Positions 48,691-60,009 of a stretch of DNA of 64,000 nucleotides are shown piece by piece. Source of the stretch: Bretschneidera sinensis. Taxonomy: Eukaryota > Streptophyta > Magnoliopsida > Brassicales > Akaniaceae. Both the position numbers and the translations under genes were made by a program. The stretch covers positions 83,056,001 through 83,120,000 of the forward strand of contig CM043698.1 in the NCBI GenBank assembly GCA_023935145.1, written 5' to 3'. The notes under the pieces are model-generated. The model was not told the DNA's origin and did not search any database. It saw nothing but the letters and a program-made list of their open reading frames with translations. The stretch's first letter is position 1, and every line of letters begins with the position of its first letter.

Positions 48691-50404
48691 CCACACAACA
48701 AAGGTACGTTATTCCTTTTAATTTTTGTTCTGTTTTTAGTTAGTTTTCATTCAATCTTAATTGTTAGTTTTTAGTTTACTTCAAATTTCAAAAAAAAAAA
48801 TATTAATATTTTGTTGTCAAGTCTTTATTAACTTTGAATTTTGGTTGTGTTAAGTCTATTTTAATTTTTAGTTTCTAGTTGATTTCAGCGAAAAGAACGG
48901 TATGCAGTTCAATTGGTGGTGCGCAATTTTCAGCTTCTGTGCATTTTTGGCCACACAGGGAGTTTCATTTCCTTTTTCTTTTACATTGAGGTCAATGCAA
49001 TGTTTAGGTTGGGGGTGGAGGAAACACATTTCTTTTCTTTTTTTTCATTGAACTACTTGATGTCACTTTCTTTGTTTTCGTTGTTAGGATAAAAAAAAAT
49101 GTTTGTTTGTTTTTAGCATGCTTTGTGTTAGCTTTGAAGTTAATTCACATGTCAATGATATGAGCTTAATCGAGATAGCATATAGCATTTAGAAGAAGTT
49201 AAATCTTGCTTCGCTTTGAGAATAAATTAAGTGTCAATTTTTCTTTGGTTTGAGACTCTGGTTTGTGGTAAGATTGCATGATTAGTCTAAAGCATTTGGA
49301 GAAGTTTTATGCGCGGTTATTTTGTGAATACTTTTGTGGTCTCTACAAGCTCTAGAACTTATTTGATAATCACTTGAGGCGAAAATCATAGAATGCACAC
49401 TACTTAGGATATGATATAGGCCATTTTTGGACCGTTTGAGCCTTTTTAAACTTACCCTTGTTATATTTATCGCTAGTCACCTATTTGAGATTTTTTCTTG
49501 AAAAGAAAAATTGAGCCTTGTTTCATTCGATAAACCATTTACTTACCTTTATGAGCCTAAAAATATTTTATCCTTAACTCTCTTTTAAAAGAACTTAGTT
49601 ATACACATGTTGTGAGAAGCACTTAAAAGGAGTAAGGGTGGAAATATGAGAAAATATTACTACCATAACCCAAGTACATTAAAAGAGATAAGTTGGGGGT
49701 TGTAGAAAAGAAAAGAAAAGAATAAAAGAGGAGGTGAATGGTCTTATGGCAAAATAAAAAAAAAAGAGAAAAAATGAATTATGGCAAAGAAAGAAGAAAA
49801 AAAAAATGGTGATTTATTGCGAGAAATGCTCGAAAAATGGTTGAAAGAATTGGGTGTTGAAGTAAGGTTATCTTGTGCTTAAAGTGGTTGTGTTTAAAAT
49901 AAGAGACTTAGTTATTTTATTTGTTTAAACTTTCCCATTCTTTCTTGACCTTTACTCTAGCCTAACGTTGCAAGCTTATTAAAGACCTATTGATCCGATG
50001 AAGTGTGATTTTTCTACATAGTGGAGAGTGATTTGAAAAGTGAGCATATGGAGCTTGATTTGTGATTGATGTCACGCAAATTAATATGTTTTTAGAGGCC
50101 AAGACTTGTATTCATGCTATGTTGTGCATAAAATCATCAGGGTGTTCAGACTAATATATTGTGGTAAGATGGATGGTAAGAGTCGATAACGATTTTAAGG
50201 TTAACATTTGGATTATTCTTGGACCTGAGTGATATTTAATGATTCTATGTGCTGTATGTTATGCATGATTTTTGAGATAGATTTTTTAATCACTCTTGGT
50301 TAACGCCAGCATTGCTATATTTTGCTTTGCTTTCTAAATAAAGAATTCATTTCATGCCTTTCGCTTGAATTGCTAGGGACTAGCAATAAGCTAGTTGGGG
50401 GTTG
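48691..50404 (+). other. Noncoding 3' tract of internal 2
   Basis: Near-identical counterpart of 39460-41171. It ends in AGCTAGTTGGGGGTTG, the tract that would prime plus-strand synthesis. No env-like frame. Confidence 0.75.
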
Positions 50405-52052
50405 TGATGAGAGCCATAAAATGCATCTAAACGATACTTAATTGTTAACATTTTAGGGTTGATCTCGGTCATAATCACACTTTTACATGTTGATAACTCT
50501 AAAGTGATATTCATAAATCATTGACTTAATTCGATGCATTTTCAGGTGCTTTGAGTACAAAAGAGATAATAAAGCGATCCATGTTTAAAGCACCAAAAGA
50601 TCTTGGGTGTCGGTGCTCGTTTTTGTCCAAGGTTTAGACATGTCCAAACATGATTCAAAGATGGTTAAAGTCTAAACCAAGGCTGGATTAATAAAGTAAA
50701 GTAAGCTAAAAGACTGCAAACAAGTGTGTGCATCACTTTGGAGCAAGTTAAGGGTAGGCACACTAGTGTGTGCACTTCTGCATACAAGCTGAAGGAGTTT
50801 CACTGAATTGCCAGAATTTCCCGCACAGATCAATCATCCTTGCAGATTAAACTGTATTGATGTAGGGATAACCAGACAATGAGCCATATATGCTTAGAAA
50901 GATCCGGAAGTCTATTTTCTGGAGAATTTTAAGGTTCGTAAAAAAGATTTTTCTAGAGAAAGTTATGGCAGTTTTAGTGGAAACAGTTTAGGCCAGCATA
51001 GCAGGCCCAGATGCACAGCAGGCCCAGGCGCACAGCACGGCCCACTCACCTCTTGACCGGATTAGGGCGAGCAAATGACATTCTCCAAGACCAAAACACC
51101 CCCGTCATGCTCTATAAATATATCTTTATGGAGTGTGCAGCTGGGCATTGAAGAGAGAAAGCAAGGAAGAGAGAAAAAAGAGAGGATCCAAGGGATCCAA
51201 ATCCAGTATTCTTCCATTTTCTTTCCAAGTTTTATTTGGCTGCAAATCAAGGGGAGAACATCCATATTGTTCATCCACCTTGAACTTCATGGCCAAATCA
51301 AGGGGAGAGCATCCTTATTGTTCTTCCACCTTGATTTCCATGGCCAACTAGTCTTCATACAAGGGAAAAGGATGAATCCTTGGGGATTTATTGTTCCTTA
51401 TTTCCTATTCTTGATTCGGTTGTATAGATTTATTGTTGAATATTGTTTCTAAATTATTCATTGATTAAGTAAGAAGGATTTGAGTTCATGTGATAGATGT
51501 ACTTTTTATTCTTCTTCTTTTAGACTCTCTTAATCCAGTGATTGCATCATTCTCCTCCTTTGAGGTTATTTGGATGTGATTGATTCCGGTAGATTTATTT
51601 TATTGATTTTCCATTACTGCGATATTGTCTTTTGAGATATATTGTCGTTTCTTGATAATCTTTAAGATCGGTCATGTGTGCTTGAACCAAAATCAATGAG
51701 TAATTTGTAGCAATTATATTAGAGTTATAAATGTGCTTGATTGAATATATTCCGATTGCTTGTTTGGGATGTGAAACTTGCAATCGAGATAAAATCAATT
51801 GAATCAAGAGTGAAAATAGGGAACAGACCTAAGGAGGATTCCCGGAACCTTGTTATTTCTTATTTATATTTCCTTTATATTTATACAATTTTTCTTACAT
51901 TATTTCACCATCAAAACCCAAAAATCTTTCGTGTAACTTTTATCGTTCGTTTTAAGGTTCATATATTTTCCTTTGTACTTAATTTGTTTCCCTGTGAAAT
52001 CGACACTCCAAAGCTGTACTACAATAATCGCGTTATGTTTTGGGTGTAATCA
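50405..52052 (+). repeat. Athila array LTR 3 (1,648 bp)
   Basis: Like LTR 2 but 17 bp longer, because GCCCAGATGCACAGCAG-type sequence is duplicated near 51005-51035. TATAAATA at 51113-51120. Followed directly by ACGTG, the right target duplication. Confidence 0.92.
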
Positions 52053-52057
52053 ACGTG
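52053..52057. other. Target site duplication, right copy (ACGTG)
   Basis: Matches 34616-34620 exactly and directly follows LTR 3. Confidence 0.85.
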
Positions 52058-52867
52058 GGTCCGAAGCTATAACTCATCCTTAATTTCTAGTTACATGTGT
52101 CCTATTGACATATCTATAGCTTCCATTTAGCTGCTTGTGCTGGAGTTTTTAGAACCTAGTGTAGAGAGTAGCAGGAGTTAAGAAATTCACAATAGAAAGA
52201 AAAGAGCAAGAAAATAGAGGAAATAGAGTTTCTTAAAGAGAATTATGGCGGAAACAACTATTAATATGATTTTGGATAATTTGAAACTCTAGAGAATTAT
52301 ATATTCTTCATTTTCTACACAACTTATAAGATATATAAGGTAAGATTTTTGCTAGGTATTATGAAATGTAGTTTGGTAATAGCATAATAACGATGTTTTA
52401 GAATGATTTCTTAATGATTGAACTTGCTAATTGCACCATATGCATTTCATGACTCATAGCACTTATCTTACCGAGCCTAGTTATTTGGCTGAGCTATTCT
52501 TTGAATGGCCTATCTTTTTAGATTAAAGATATTATATTTAAATAGGTTAGCATGACGAGGCTTGTTGAGCAAATCTAAAGTTTGGTTTTGTAAAAGAGTT
52601 AGATTTAGAATTATGTATCATTGAGTATTGTGTTTTGTAATAAGTATTGATAAGTTGTGTAAATTCAAAGTTATGTATCAAAGTAAAATGTATTTCGATG
52701 TAATATTACTTACACGCATATTGATGATTTCTAGTGGACTCCGATTACCCTTCGAGGTACCTTGTATTGATTTATCGATGAAGACTTTGCTCACTTGTAG
52801 GGGAAGCTCTACAGGTGAGTAACTGTTGTCGCATCCTTGGGCTTGTACTCGGGTCAAGGGCGTGACA
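52058..52867 (+). repeat. Right part of the split gypsy-like LTR
   Basis: Continues the LTR begun at 34079 and ends ACTCGGGTCAAGGGCGTGACA less one leading base pairless context; the final CA is at 52866-52867. It includes GAGTAACTGTTGTCGCATCC near 52817, a form seen at ends of chromovirus LTRs. Confidence 0.55.
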
Positions 52868-54980
52868 AAAACATATAAGTAGCTTTATGCTAAAGGATCA
52901 CTAGGTTTCAATAGTGAAAAAGGAAAAAAAATCGAAAAGTTAAACAATGCAAAATTTACATGAACCTAAAACATAAACAAAATTATATAAAAGTCTAGCT
53001 AAGTCCTTTTCTACTTTGATCCCCTTTTTTTCAATTCTAGATATACTTGTCCAACTAAGGCCCTCTATGTTTTTCTCTTTCACTTTTCTCACAACTATGT
53101 TAAATGTTGTTCTTATTAAAGGGTACACATGCAAATGCTTTTCACAAATTACAAGCAACAAGCATCAATTGAGTTTTAAAACTTTGAACAAATAATAGCT
53201 TATATCACTGCTTTTGTGTCTTTGTGAAAATTGTGATCATACATGTGGATCAAAGAAAGACACACAAGTCCTATAACATATACATGTATGTCATAAAAAG
53301 ATTTACCATTCTGAGGAAGACACACAAGCCCTATAACATATACATGTATGTCATAAAAAGATTTACCATTCTGAGGAAGACACACAAGCCAGAACAGTGA
53401 TAAATAGAAATGAAATTATACCAAATGATCAATAGGTTTCAACAGTGAAAAGAAAAGAAAAGAAGAGGAGAAAGCAAATAAACCCCGAAAAAAGCAAAGA
53501 GATAAGTAGTTTTGAAACTATAAGCACAATGAGTTTTGAATCCCAAAATAAAAACATAATTTTACTAAAGAATAAATAGGTTTCAGCCGTGAAAAGGGAA
53601 AAAATTGAAAACTTAAAAAATACAAAATTTAATCCTTTTCTTTTCTTAGATAGGTTCGGTACTCTTTGGGATCAATAACTATTTTGAAAACAATGCAAAA
53701 CTGTTGAAACCTATTGATCATTTGGTAAAATTTAGCCAAACAATGCAAAGAGTATCAAGAAAAGGAATCCCAAAGAGTCCAAATGCAAAATATAACCAGC
53801 TAGCCAAGTCCCTATATGTTTTTCTCCTTCAATTTCTCATAGCAAATTATACATTTATCAAAAAGAACATAGACACAAAACATAGTTCTCTACTACATAT
53901 AAAAAACAAACTACAAAACACTAGCTACAAGTCAAGTACTAGATCACTTCAATTTCATTTATGAAAGCTAACAAACATTTCAAATGGTTTACTGAGAACA
54001 CAAGATTCATGTTATCTTAAAATTACAAGAAGCATATATTCAGTTATCCTAAAAAGTTTTGTACCATTTGTGTTACTTTTGAAGCCAAATCTTAATACAA
54101 ATGATTTTTATAGAACATCCATGAACAAATCCAAGCAAAAAAGAAGAAATTCCTAATAGAAACCCTATTAAACCAAACCCAAAAAATCAACCCTAATATC
54201 ACATCAATTCGAGCATAAAAAGAAGAACAATCAACAGTGAACAAATCCTACTAAAGAATAAGACAATTAACCAATGCGAATATACAAGGAGCAAATCAGA
54301 GAGAAATAAATGAAGAAATTATGAAAAATAGCATATTATAATCCTAATAAATCAACTGTAAAACAAGAAAAAATACTCACTATGCTAATCCTAATACAAC
54401 TGATTTTTAGGACATCTATGAACAAATCTAAGCGAAGAAGAAGCATTTCTCAGTAGAAACCCTGATAAATGAAGCCCAAAAAGTCAACCCTTATAGCACA
54501 TCAATTTGAGCAAAAGAAGAAGAAGGCAAATCAACACCATGAACAATTTTACGGAAAGAAGAAGGAAATTATGCAAGCATACAAGAGATTTCTATAAAAC
54601 ATTCCTGAAGATATTGAGAATACCATAAAATATCCAAATCTGAGCTTGTTATGATCGTGAAGAAAAGCTGAAGACGACGAAGATGATGAATCGCAAGTTT
54701 CAAGCGTACCTTTCAAGAGAGCTTCGTTGAGATTTTGGCACGAAATTGCAAAGAAAGAAAAAAGACAAAGAGTACGAGTGGAATTGTTGAGATTTTGGTC
54801 TTAAGAGCAAATATTGTGTGACTTATGGGAGAGTGATAAGTAAAGAAAGGAAGATTTTGGATTATTGCAAAATAAGTCACAAGCTTGACTTATGTAAAAC
54901 ACAAGTTCGTTTGATCTGTCCACTTTTACCAAACACCACTTTTTGAAATAAATGCACTTATTTTTATTTTAAGCCTCTTA
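52868..54980. other. A-rich repeat field
   Basis: Related in wording to 33.6-34.1 kb (TTTTGAATCCCAAA, AACATAATT, ACTTTTCACAAAT). It includes a 60-bp tandem duplication. GATCTTTTAC-like and oligo-A words are common. I see no protein-coding signal that I can name. Confidence 0.45.
53258..53392. repeat. 60-bp tandem duplication
   Basis: AGACACACAAG..CTATAACATA through to ATTTACCATTCTGAGGA is repeated with a period of exactly 60 bp, two full units and the start of a third, with a single substitution seen between the two full units. Confidence 0.92.
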
Positions 54981-56440
54981 ACTAAATTTGAGTATTCCAA
55001 GAGAGCCTAAGGTACCATTTTTATATCTTGTGACTTTTGATTTTTTTTCTTTTACTCTTCTTTGGGCATATTTGATATATGTTGCTTGCATGCATAATTA
55101 TGAAGCTAAATGGTTATGGGGGTTAACAAGTGTTGTGGCAATTTTTCATACTTTGTTAATGAACACATAATCATGCTAAATGTGGTATTAAATTTAATTT
55201 ATTCAAAAATGAAAGAGATACTTTGTCTGTGATGATAAAATAATTACTTTTTTAATTATTTTATTTGGGTGTCTAAAAATATACCGAGGGATAGATTTAT
55301 AATGTCAATTAGAGCATCATGTCTATAGAAGTACCATATCCATGATAAATGAAAAAAATTAAGATTTAAAGATATTTTATATAAACGATAGTTATAGTTA
55401 TGAGTATCAGTGTTCATATGGATTAATAATTTTATGGTTTAAAATATTTTACTAGTTAACATAAATTATCATGTTTTTTAATCAAATTAACCGAAAACAA
55501 AGCATTAGGATTTGTTTGGAATGTGATTTAAAACTTAAATTACCAAAATTTAAATTTTAAAATTAAAAGCTTTAAGTTTTAATGATAAATAACCTTCATA
55601 GGAGAAAGGAATTTTGATCTCATATACTCGGTTAACTTTATTGATAATTATAGAGAACTGCAGTAGTAACTGAATAAAAAATAAAACATTTAAATATTTA
55701 ATTACTATTGCAATTTACTATAATCATCAATAAAATTTTCTGATTTCATGATAACTATCACATAACTGGATACATGGGAACAGAATTCAGAGAGAAAAAT
55801 AGATTGACAGCTATAATTATAAAATGAAACGATGCGTTTCATTCTAGTCGCGCTTTGCTCCTTCCAGACTTCGCCTTTTCCCCCCGTATTTTGTTTGCAA
55901 CCAAAAGAAGGAGAAAACTTAAAAAAGGAGAAAGACAAAGAGAAAAGAAGAGAGGAACCAGAGAGAAGAACAAGTCAAAAATGAAGATTAATTAATAGAA
56001 GGTACTTCTTTTTGCTTTATTTTGTTCATTGAAATTAGGTCTGAGAGGACAAGTTTTGTTTGGTTGCCTGGAAACTTGGAGAAAAAGAAAAGAGAAGAAT
56101 ATGAGTTTAAATTTTAAATCGATCTAAGTAGCTTTACTTAAAAAAATTTGGCCTAATGCGGACAATGTAAGAAAGTGAGCCATTTTATTTATTTTTACCT
56201 TAATTTTTAAGCATTCAAACACATGATAGTTTTGTGTCTTTACGTCATTACACCTCAATATAGGCAGCATTTTTGTGTGTATGTATATATATTCTCTTAA
56301 TATTGTTTTTGCTTGTCATTCTATTGTGCGTAAGGTTCTTCCTGCGGTTATATGAGAATCTAGGGTTGTGCTTTTTAAAAAAAAAATTGATATAAGTAAA
56401 GGTAGGGTTTATCTTTATTTTATTTTGAATAAGTAATTTT
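54981..56440. other. AT-rich spacer without recognised genes
   Basis: No gene or element was recognised. A purine-rich run with AGAGAAAAGAAGAGAGG lies at 55900-55970. Confidence 0.4.
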
Positions 56441-56446
56441 TTTTGA

Positions 56447-57365
56447 AAGGTTGAATAAGTAATTTTTTATTTCAAAACAACTGGCAAAGAGGAAACTTTG
56501 CAAAACCAAGGCTAATGAGCCTTACAAAGACTTAAAAGAAGCCCCACCCAGAAAACCAGAAGCCTAATCAAGGCAACAAAAAGCAAAACCACCTTAGACA
56601 ATGATGCCCCAGTTCCTAACAATCAAACACCTAGAAGAAACATAGGAGTTCAAGGAAATTGAAGCTTTCATCTTAACGTCTTGAACAATACGATTAAAGA
56701 CAACAGAAGCACCATGGTGCGGCTGATTATGTAATCTCTGATTCCTTTCCCCACAAATGTGGTAGATAAGCATTCAATGCCAGCTTAAGGATGAAAGTGT
56801 TGGGATTCTTTCAAGAGAAAAGAGAGGCAGCCCAAGAGAGAGTTGAATCCCATCTTACAGGGGATCTAGGAATGCCAGAAAGCTGCAGAATCTTATGCCA
56901 AACCTGCATAGAGAAATTACAGCTGGAGAATAGATGATTCATAGTTTCAATATGCCTAGAACAAATAATGCAGTCTTTATCAACAGTCAATCCCCAAGAG
57001 AGTAATCTTTGTTTAGTGGCAAGTCTATCTAGAATAGCAAGCCAAGAAATGAAAGAGTGTTTTGGGATTTTTGAAGAGAACAGAATCAACTTATGCCAAA
57101 ACACAATAGGCTGCTTAATTTGCATATAATCCCATGTTGAGGCAGTGCTAAAAACTCCAGTTGGTTAAGCTAGCCAAACTAGAGTCATTCTTAGTGTTGT
57201 CAGGGAAAAGAACTCCACGTATTGAGCCTTGAACCAAAACAAGGTCATCTGATCTAGCTACTGCCCAAGACCAATCACTGTGAGTGATGACAAAGCCACA
57301 AGGGCATGCTCTGGGATACCAGAAACAAACAACAATCATCTACCATAGGAGAGGACCAACAGGGT
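56447..57365 (-). mobile_element. LINE 3'-end fragment (zinc-finger region)
   Basis: On the minus strand WSWAVARSDDLVLVQGSI (about 57270-57215) and IPKHSFISWLAILDRLATKQ (about 57070-57010) are followed by zinc-finger residues CIIC...HLFSSC near 56970-56915. This is the C-terminal part of plant LINE ORF2. A stop and frame change lie near 57150. The 3' tail ends near 56460 with TTTTGAAATAAAAAATTAC. Confidence 0.75.
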
Positions 57366-57572
57366 GCCAATTGGACCCTAATTAGGACATCTTAAGTTGC
57401 ATATAAATACTCTTTATGCACTGAACATACATTGTAACAGAGAGATTTGTGAGGTTGGTAATAGAAACTTTTGGTAGGACGTATCCCTATTCTTGTGTGA
57501 ACCTGGGTAAATCTTGTCTTCTTTTTCTTTTAATTATAATTCGTGTGATTGACAGGTCTCGAATCGTTCAAT
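57366..57572 (+). repeat. LTR-like end before a Met-tRNA primer site
   Basis: The block contains GCATATAAATACTC (TATA-like) near 57398 and a GTAACAGAGAG region, and ends in front of TGGTATCAGAGCC at 57573-57585. Its left limit is uncertain. It differs in sequence from the LTR at 57884, so it belongs to a different copia-like element. Confidence 0.45.
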
Positions 57573-57585
57573 TGGTATCAGAGCC
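57573..57585 (+). other. Met-tRNA primer binding site
   Basis: TGGTATCAGAGCC, the usual copia primer site. Confidence 0.6.
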
Positions 57586-57883
57586 AATGGTTCGACTGGG
57601 TGTGACCAGATCATGCAGTTAACTCCGGGATGCTCGCAGTGGTATAATCAAACAACAGGTAGAGCTCGAGGGACTTGTGTAGTGCGAACAAGGTGACTTG
57701 TCTGTGTTGTTCGCAAGTTGGAGTCTATAACGCTCATTTTTGAAAGTCGGTGTATGGTTCTCTAACCCCGATAGGAGAACGAGTGACTTTCCAGGTGTGT
57801 TTGTTGGAATATGGTGTGAGTTTGGAGTTGGTATAAGCATGATGGTAACTAGAGCAATAGAGACTCATACATAAGGGGAAGAT

Positions 57884-58099
57884 TGTTGGAAATATTCACG
57901 TGTGAGTAAAGAGATGTGGAAAATCAATCCCACATGGAGAAAAAAACTAGATAAGTGAATGGCATATATATGGTGGTGGAACCAGAACCCATTAGTTTAA
58001 GCTTTTGGGTTCATATGGTCTCCTACATCATATATTGGGCCTTTGCTTAATAGACTCTAAGCCCAAGTTTCTCCCAAACTTGGGTCATCATGCTTAACA
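57884..58099 (+). repeat. LTR of a truncated copia element
   Basis: Begins TGTTGGAAATATTCACG, ends GCTTAACA, 216 bp. The purine tract AAGGGGAAGAT lies directly before it, as before a 3' LTR, while a primer site and gag follow, as after a 5' LTR. Confidence 0.75.
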
Positions 58100-58101
58100 A
58101 G

Positions 58102-58114
58102 TGGTATCAGAGCC
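58102..58114 (+). other. Primer binding site (initiator Met tRNA)
   Basis: TGGTATCAGAGCC two bases after the LTR, complementary to the Met-tRNA 3' end. Confidence 0.85.
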
Positions 58115-58140
58115 TTGTGTTCGAGGATTAACGATCAAAG

Positions 58141-58601
58141 ATGTCGATTGGATCACAGATTGAAATCAAGAAGTTCGGAGAGAAAAGCTTTGAGTTATGG
58201 AAACTGAAGATGGAGGATCTACTCGTGGGTAGGGATCTGTGAACAGTGATAGTCGATGAGATACTGAAGAGTACGGCGTCCACGATAGAGGCATCATCGG
58301 TGGTGGTTTCGACATCATCTTCAGTGACCATCACAGAGTGGGAGAAGCTCGATCGGAAGGCACAAAGTCTGATTTGGCTGTGCCTAGCTGATTTTGTCCT
58401 GATAAACGTTTTTGGAGAAAAGACTGCGAAAGATCTCTGGAAGAAGCTGGAAAGCCTTTATCAGAGTAAATCTCTGGTAAATAAACTGTTTCTGCGGAAG
58501 AAGTTGTACAACCTTCGGATGGCTGAGGGCGATTCTTTCTCTATTCATCTATATGAGTTCAACGCTTTGATAGGCCAGTTATTATCTATTAGTATTGATA
58601 T
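58141..58601 (+). pseudogene. Copia gag, cut by Athila insertion
   Basis: ATG at 58141 begins MSIGSQIEIKKFGEKSFELW, then KMEDLLVGRDL, followed by TGA at 58240-58242 where family members usually have tryptophan. Downstream WEKLDRKAQSLIWLCLADFV, TAKDLWKKLE and KLFLRKKLYNLRMAEG are classic copia (UBN2) gag motifs. The frame ends where the Athila LTR begins at 58602. The rest of this copia element is outside the window. Confidence 0.88.
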
Positions 58602-58767
58602 TGATGAGTCTAAAATATTGCATATTTTAGACCCTTAACTTATATTTGTTATGCTCTTAGTTAGTATTATTTTACTCTATTTTACGTTTTTCTTGTGTTT
58701 TGTGTGTTTTTACAGCTTTGTGGAGAAAGTGCAGCATTTCAGGTTGATTTGAAGCTTCTGGAGACAT

Positions 58768-58990
58768 TGCGCTCGATCGCAACAGACATGCGATCGAGCG
58801 CACCAGCGCTCGAGCGCACCTGCCTTTGAACGAGCGCAAGGTCAACATCCCACATCGAAATATTGGAAGATCAGTGCATCTGCGATCGATCGCAACAGAC
58901 ATGCGATCGAGCGCACATGAGATCGTGCGCACAAGACATGCGATCGATCGTACCTGCGATCGATCGCACCACACTGCGATCGAGCGCACA
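58768..58990. repeat. GCGATCGAKCGC repeat array in U3
   Basis: About ten copies of a near-palindromic GCGATCGATCGC / GCGATCGAGCGC / GCGCTCGAGCGC core, spaced mostly 17-22 bp and often preceded by ACAGACAT or ACAAGACAT. The array is CpG-rich in an AT-rich LTR and ends about 55 bp upstream of TATATAAA. An exact copy is at 63211-63433. Confidence 0.92.
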
Positions 58991-59043
58991 CGGGCCTGTA
59001 TCCCACATCGTTTCTGCAACCTGTTTTACTCCGGGTCTTCCCC

Positions 59044-59051
59044 TATATAAA
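59044..59051 (+). promoter_or_regulatory. LTR TATA box
   Basis: TATATAAA in CCCCTATATAAACACC, downstream of the U3 repeat array. The same sequence occurs at 63487-63494 in the 3' LTR. Confidence 0.7.
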
Positions 59052-59874
59052 CACCATTTGGCTTCATAATCCAATGTACAATTCCTAAGCCACTTTGGTG
59101 TTTACCGGTGGACTTCCGCCAGCATTCTGGTGGATCCCGAAGGCATTGCTACCACGAGGGGAAGCGCCGCCCGTCAGCGAGTGGAATTTCTCCCATGTAA
59201 AGTTGTTTATTTATTTCTTTATATTCAGTTGTTTTAGTTTAAATGTTTAGCACTTTTTATTATAGTTTTATAATTATGAGTGGCTAGACTCTTCAGCTAA
59301 GGTTGAAGATGAAGCCCCGCCGTTGTTTGGCGTAGTAGTTCAGATTTGCTTGTACAAATCTGACAATTTTTTAGTATAAATGTTCTGTCAATTATTTGAG
59401 TTAATCTTATAATTGATTGAGTTTAAATTGTCTGTTGGATTTTCTTTGTGTTTCATCTGATGGATACATTGAATGCTTTTCGATTAAATTGGATTCCCTT
59501 TGTGATTTGTTAAGAGCGGATACATCGGGTGCTTTTGGTTTAGTTGGGATATTCTTTGTTTTTTGTCTTATAGTTGGATTCATTGAATGTTTTGATAGGC
59601 TATATTTTTAGAACATGTATGCTTAACTTCGGTGGGGTAGATTCGGAAACCTTAGTGCTTTTAATTATTAGTTTTTAAATCAACTTAGTTTAGTTTTAAT
59701 TTATTTTGCAAATTATCATTCAAAATTCGGAACTAGGTTAAGATAGAGTTAATTTAGATTAAAAATTATATTTTCACAACGCAATTCCCTGTGGATTCGA
59801 CCTCGCACTTGCACAACGCTATACTGCAAACGACTCGTGCGCTTGCGAGTAAATTAAAACTCACAACAAGTTTT

Positions 59875-59892
59875 TGGCGCCGTTGCCGGGGA
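59875..59892 (+). other. Primer binding site (Asp tRNA)
   Basis: TGGCGCCGTTGCCGGGGA, the standard Athila/Calypso-type primer site complementary to Asp tRNA, six bases after the LTR end. Confidence 0.88.
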
Positions 59893-60009
59893 ATTGTTTT
59901 GTTTGTAAAATTTTTTTGTCTGAATTGATTTTATTTTTCTACTAGTTAATTTAATTTTAAAAAAAATTAAATTAGTTTTATTTAATTTAATTTTTTTTTT
60001 ATAAAAAAA

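Larger units (their letters stand above)
34621..52052 (+). mobile_element. Athila-type Ty3/gypsy array: LTR-internal-LTR-internal-LTR
   Basis: Three LTRs (34621-36251, 41172-42802, 50405-52052) separate two internal regions. The whole array sits in one 5-bp duplication (ACGTG). Each internal region has an Asp-tRNA-like primer site at its left and a TTGGGGGTTG tract at its right. Gag and pol are of the Athila type: no chromodomain, and a long noncoding tract after integrase. Internal 1 lost gag and protease; internal 2 has all domains but is inactive. The arrangement fits unequal recombination between LTRs of one inserted element. Confidence 0.9.
58602..59868 (+). repeat. 5' LTR of non-autonomous Athila element
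   Basis: About 1,267 bp, TGATGAGTCTAAAATATTGC to ACTCACAACA. U3 contains a CpG-rich repeat array, then TATATAAA at 59044-59051. The overlapping open frames inside on both strands come from the repeat composition. Confidence 0.9.

Noticed and set aside
58768..58990. CRISPR-like spaced repeats
   Set aside because: Units are degenerate, unevenly spaced, within a eukaryotic LTR and duplicated exactly in the partner LTR; no cas genes.
58672..59074. Overlapping open frames on both strands in the LTR rich in Arg, Ser, Asp and Cys
   Set aside because: They arise from the repeat GCGATCGAKCGC read in different frames; no protein family resemblance and they span the TATA box.
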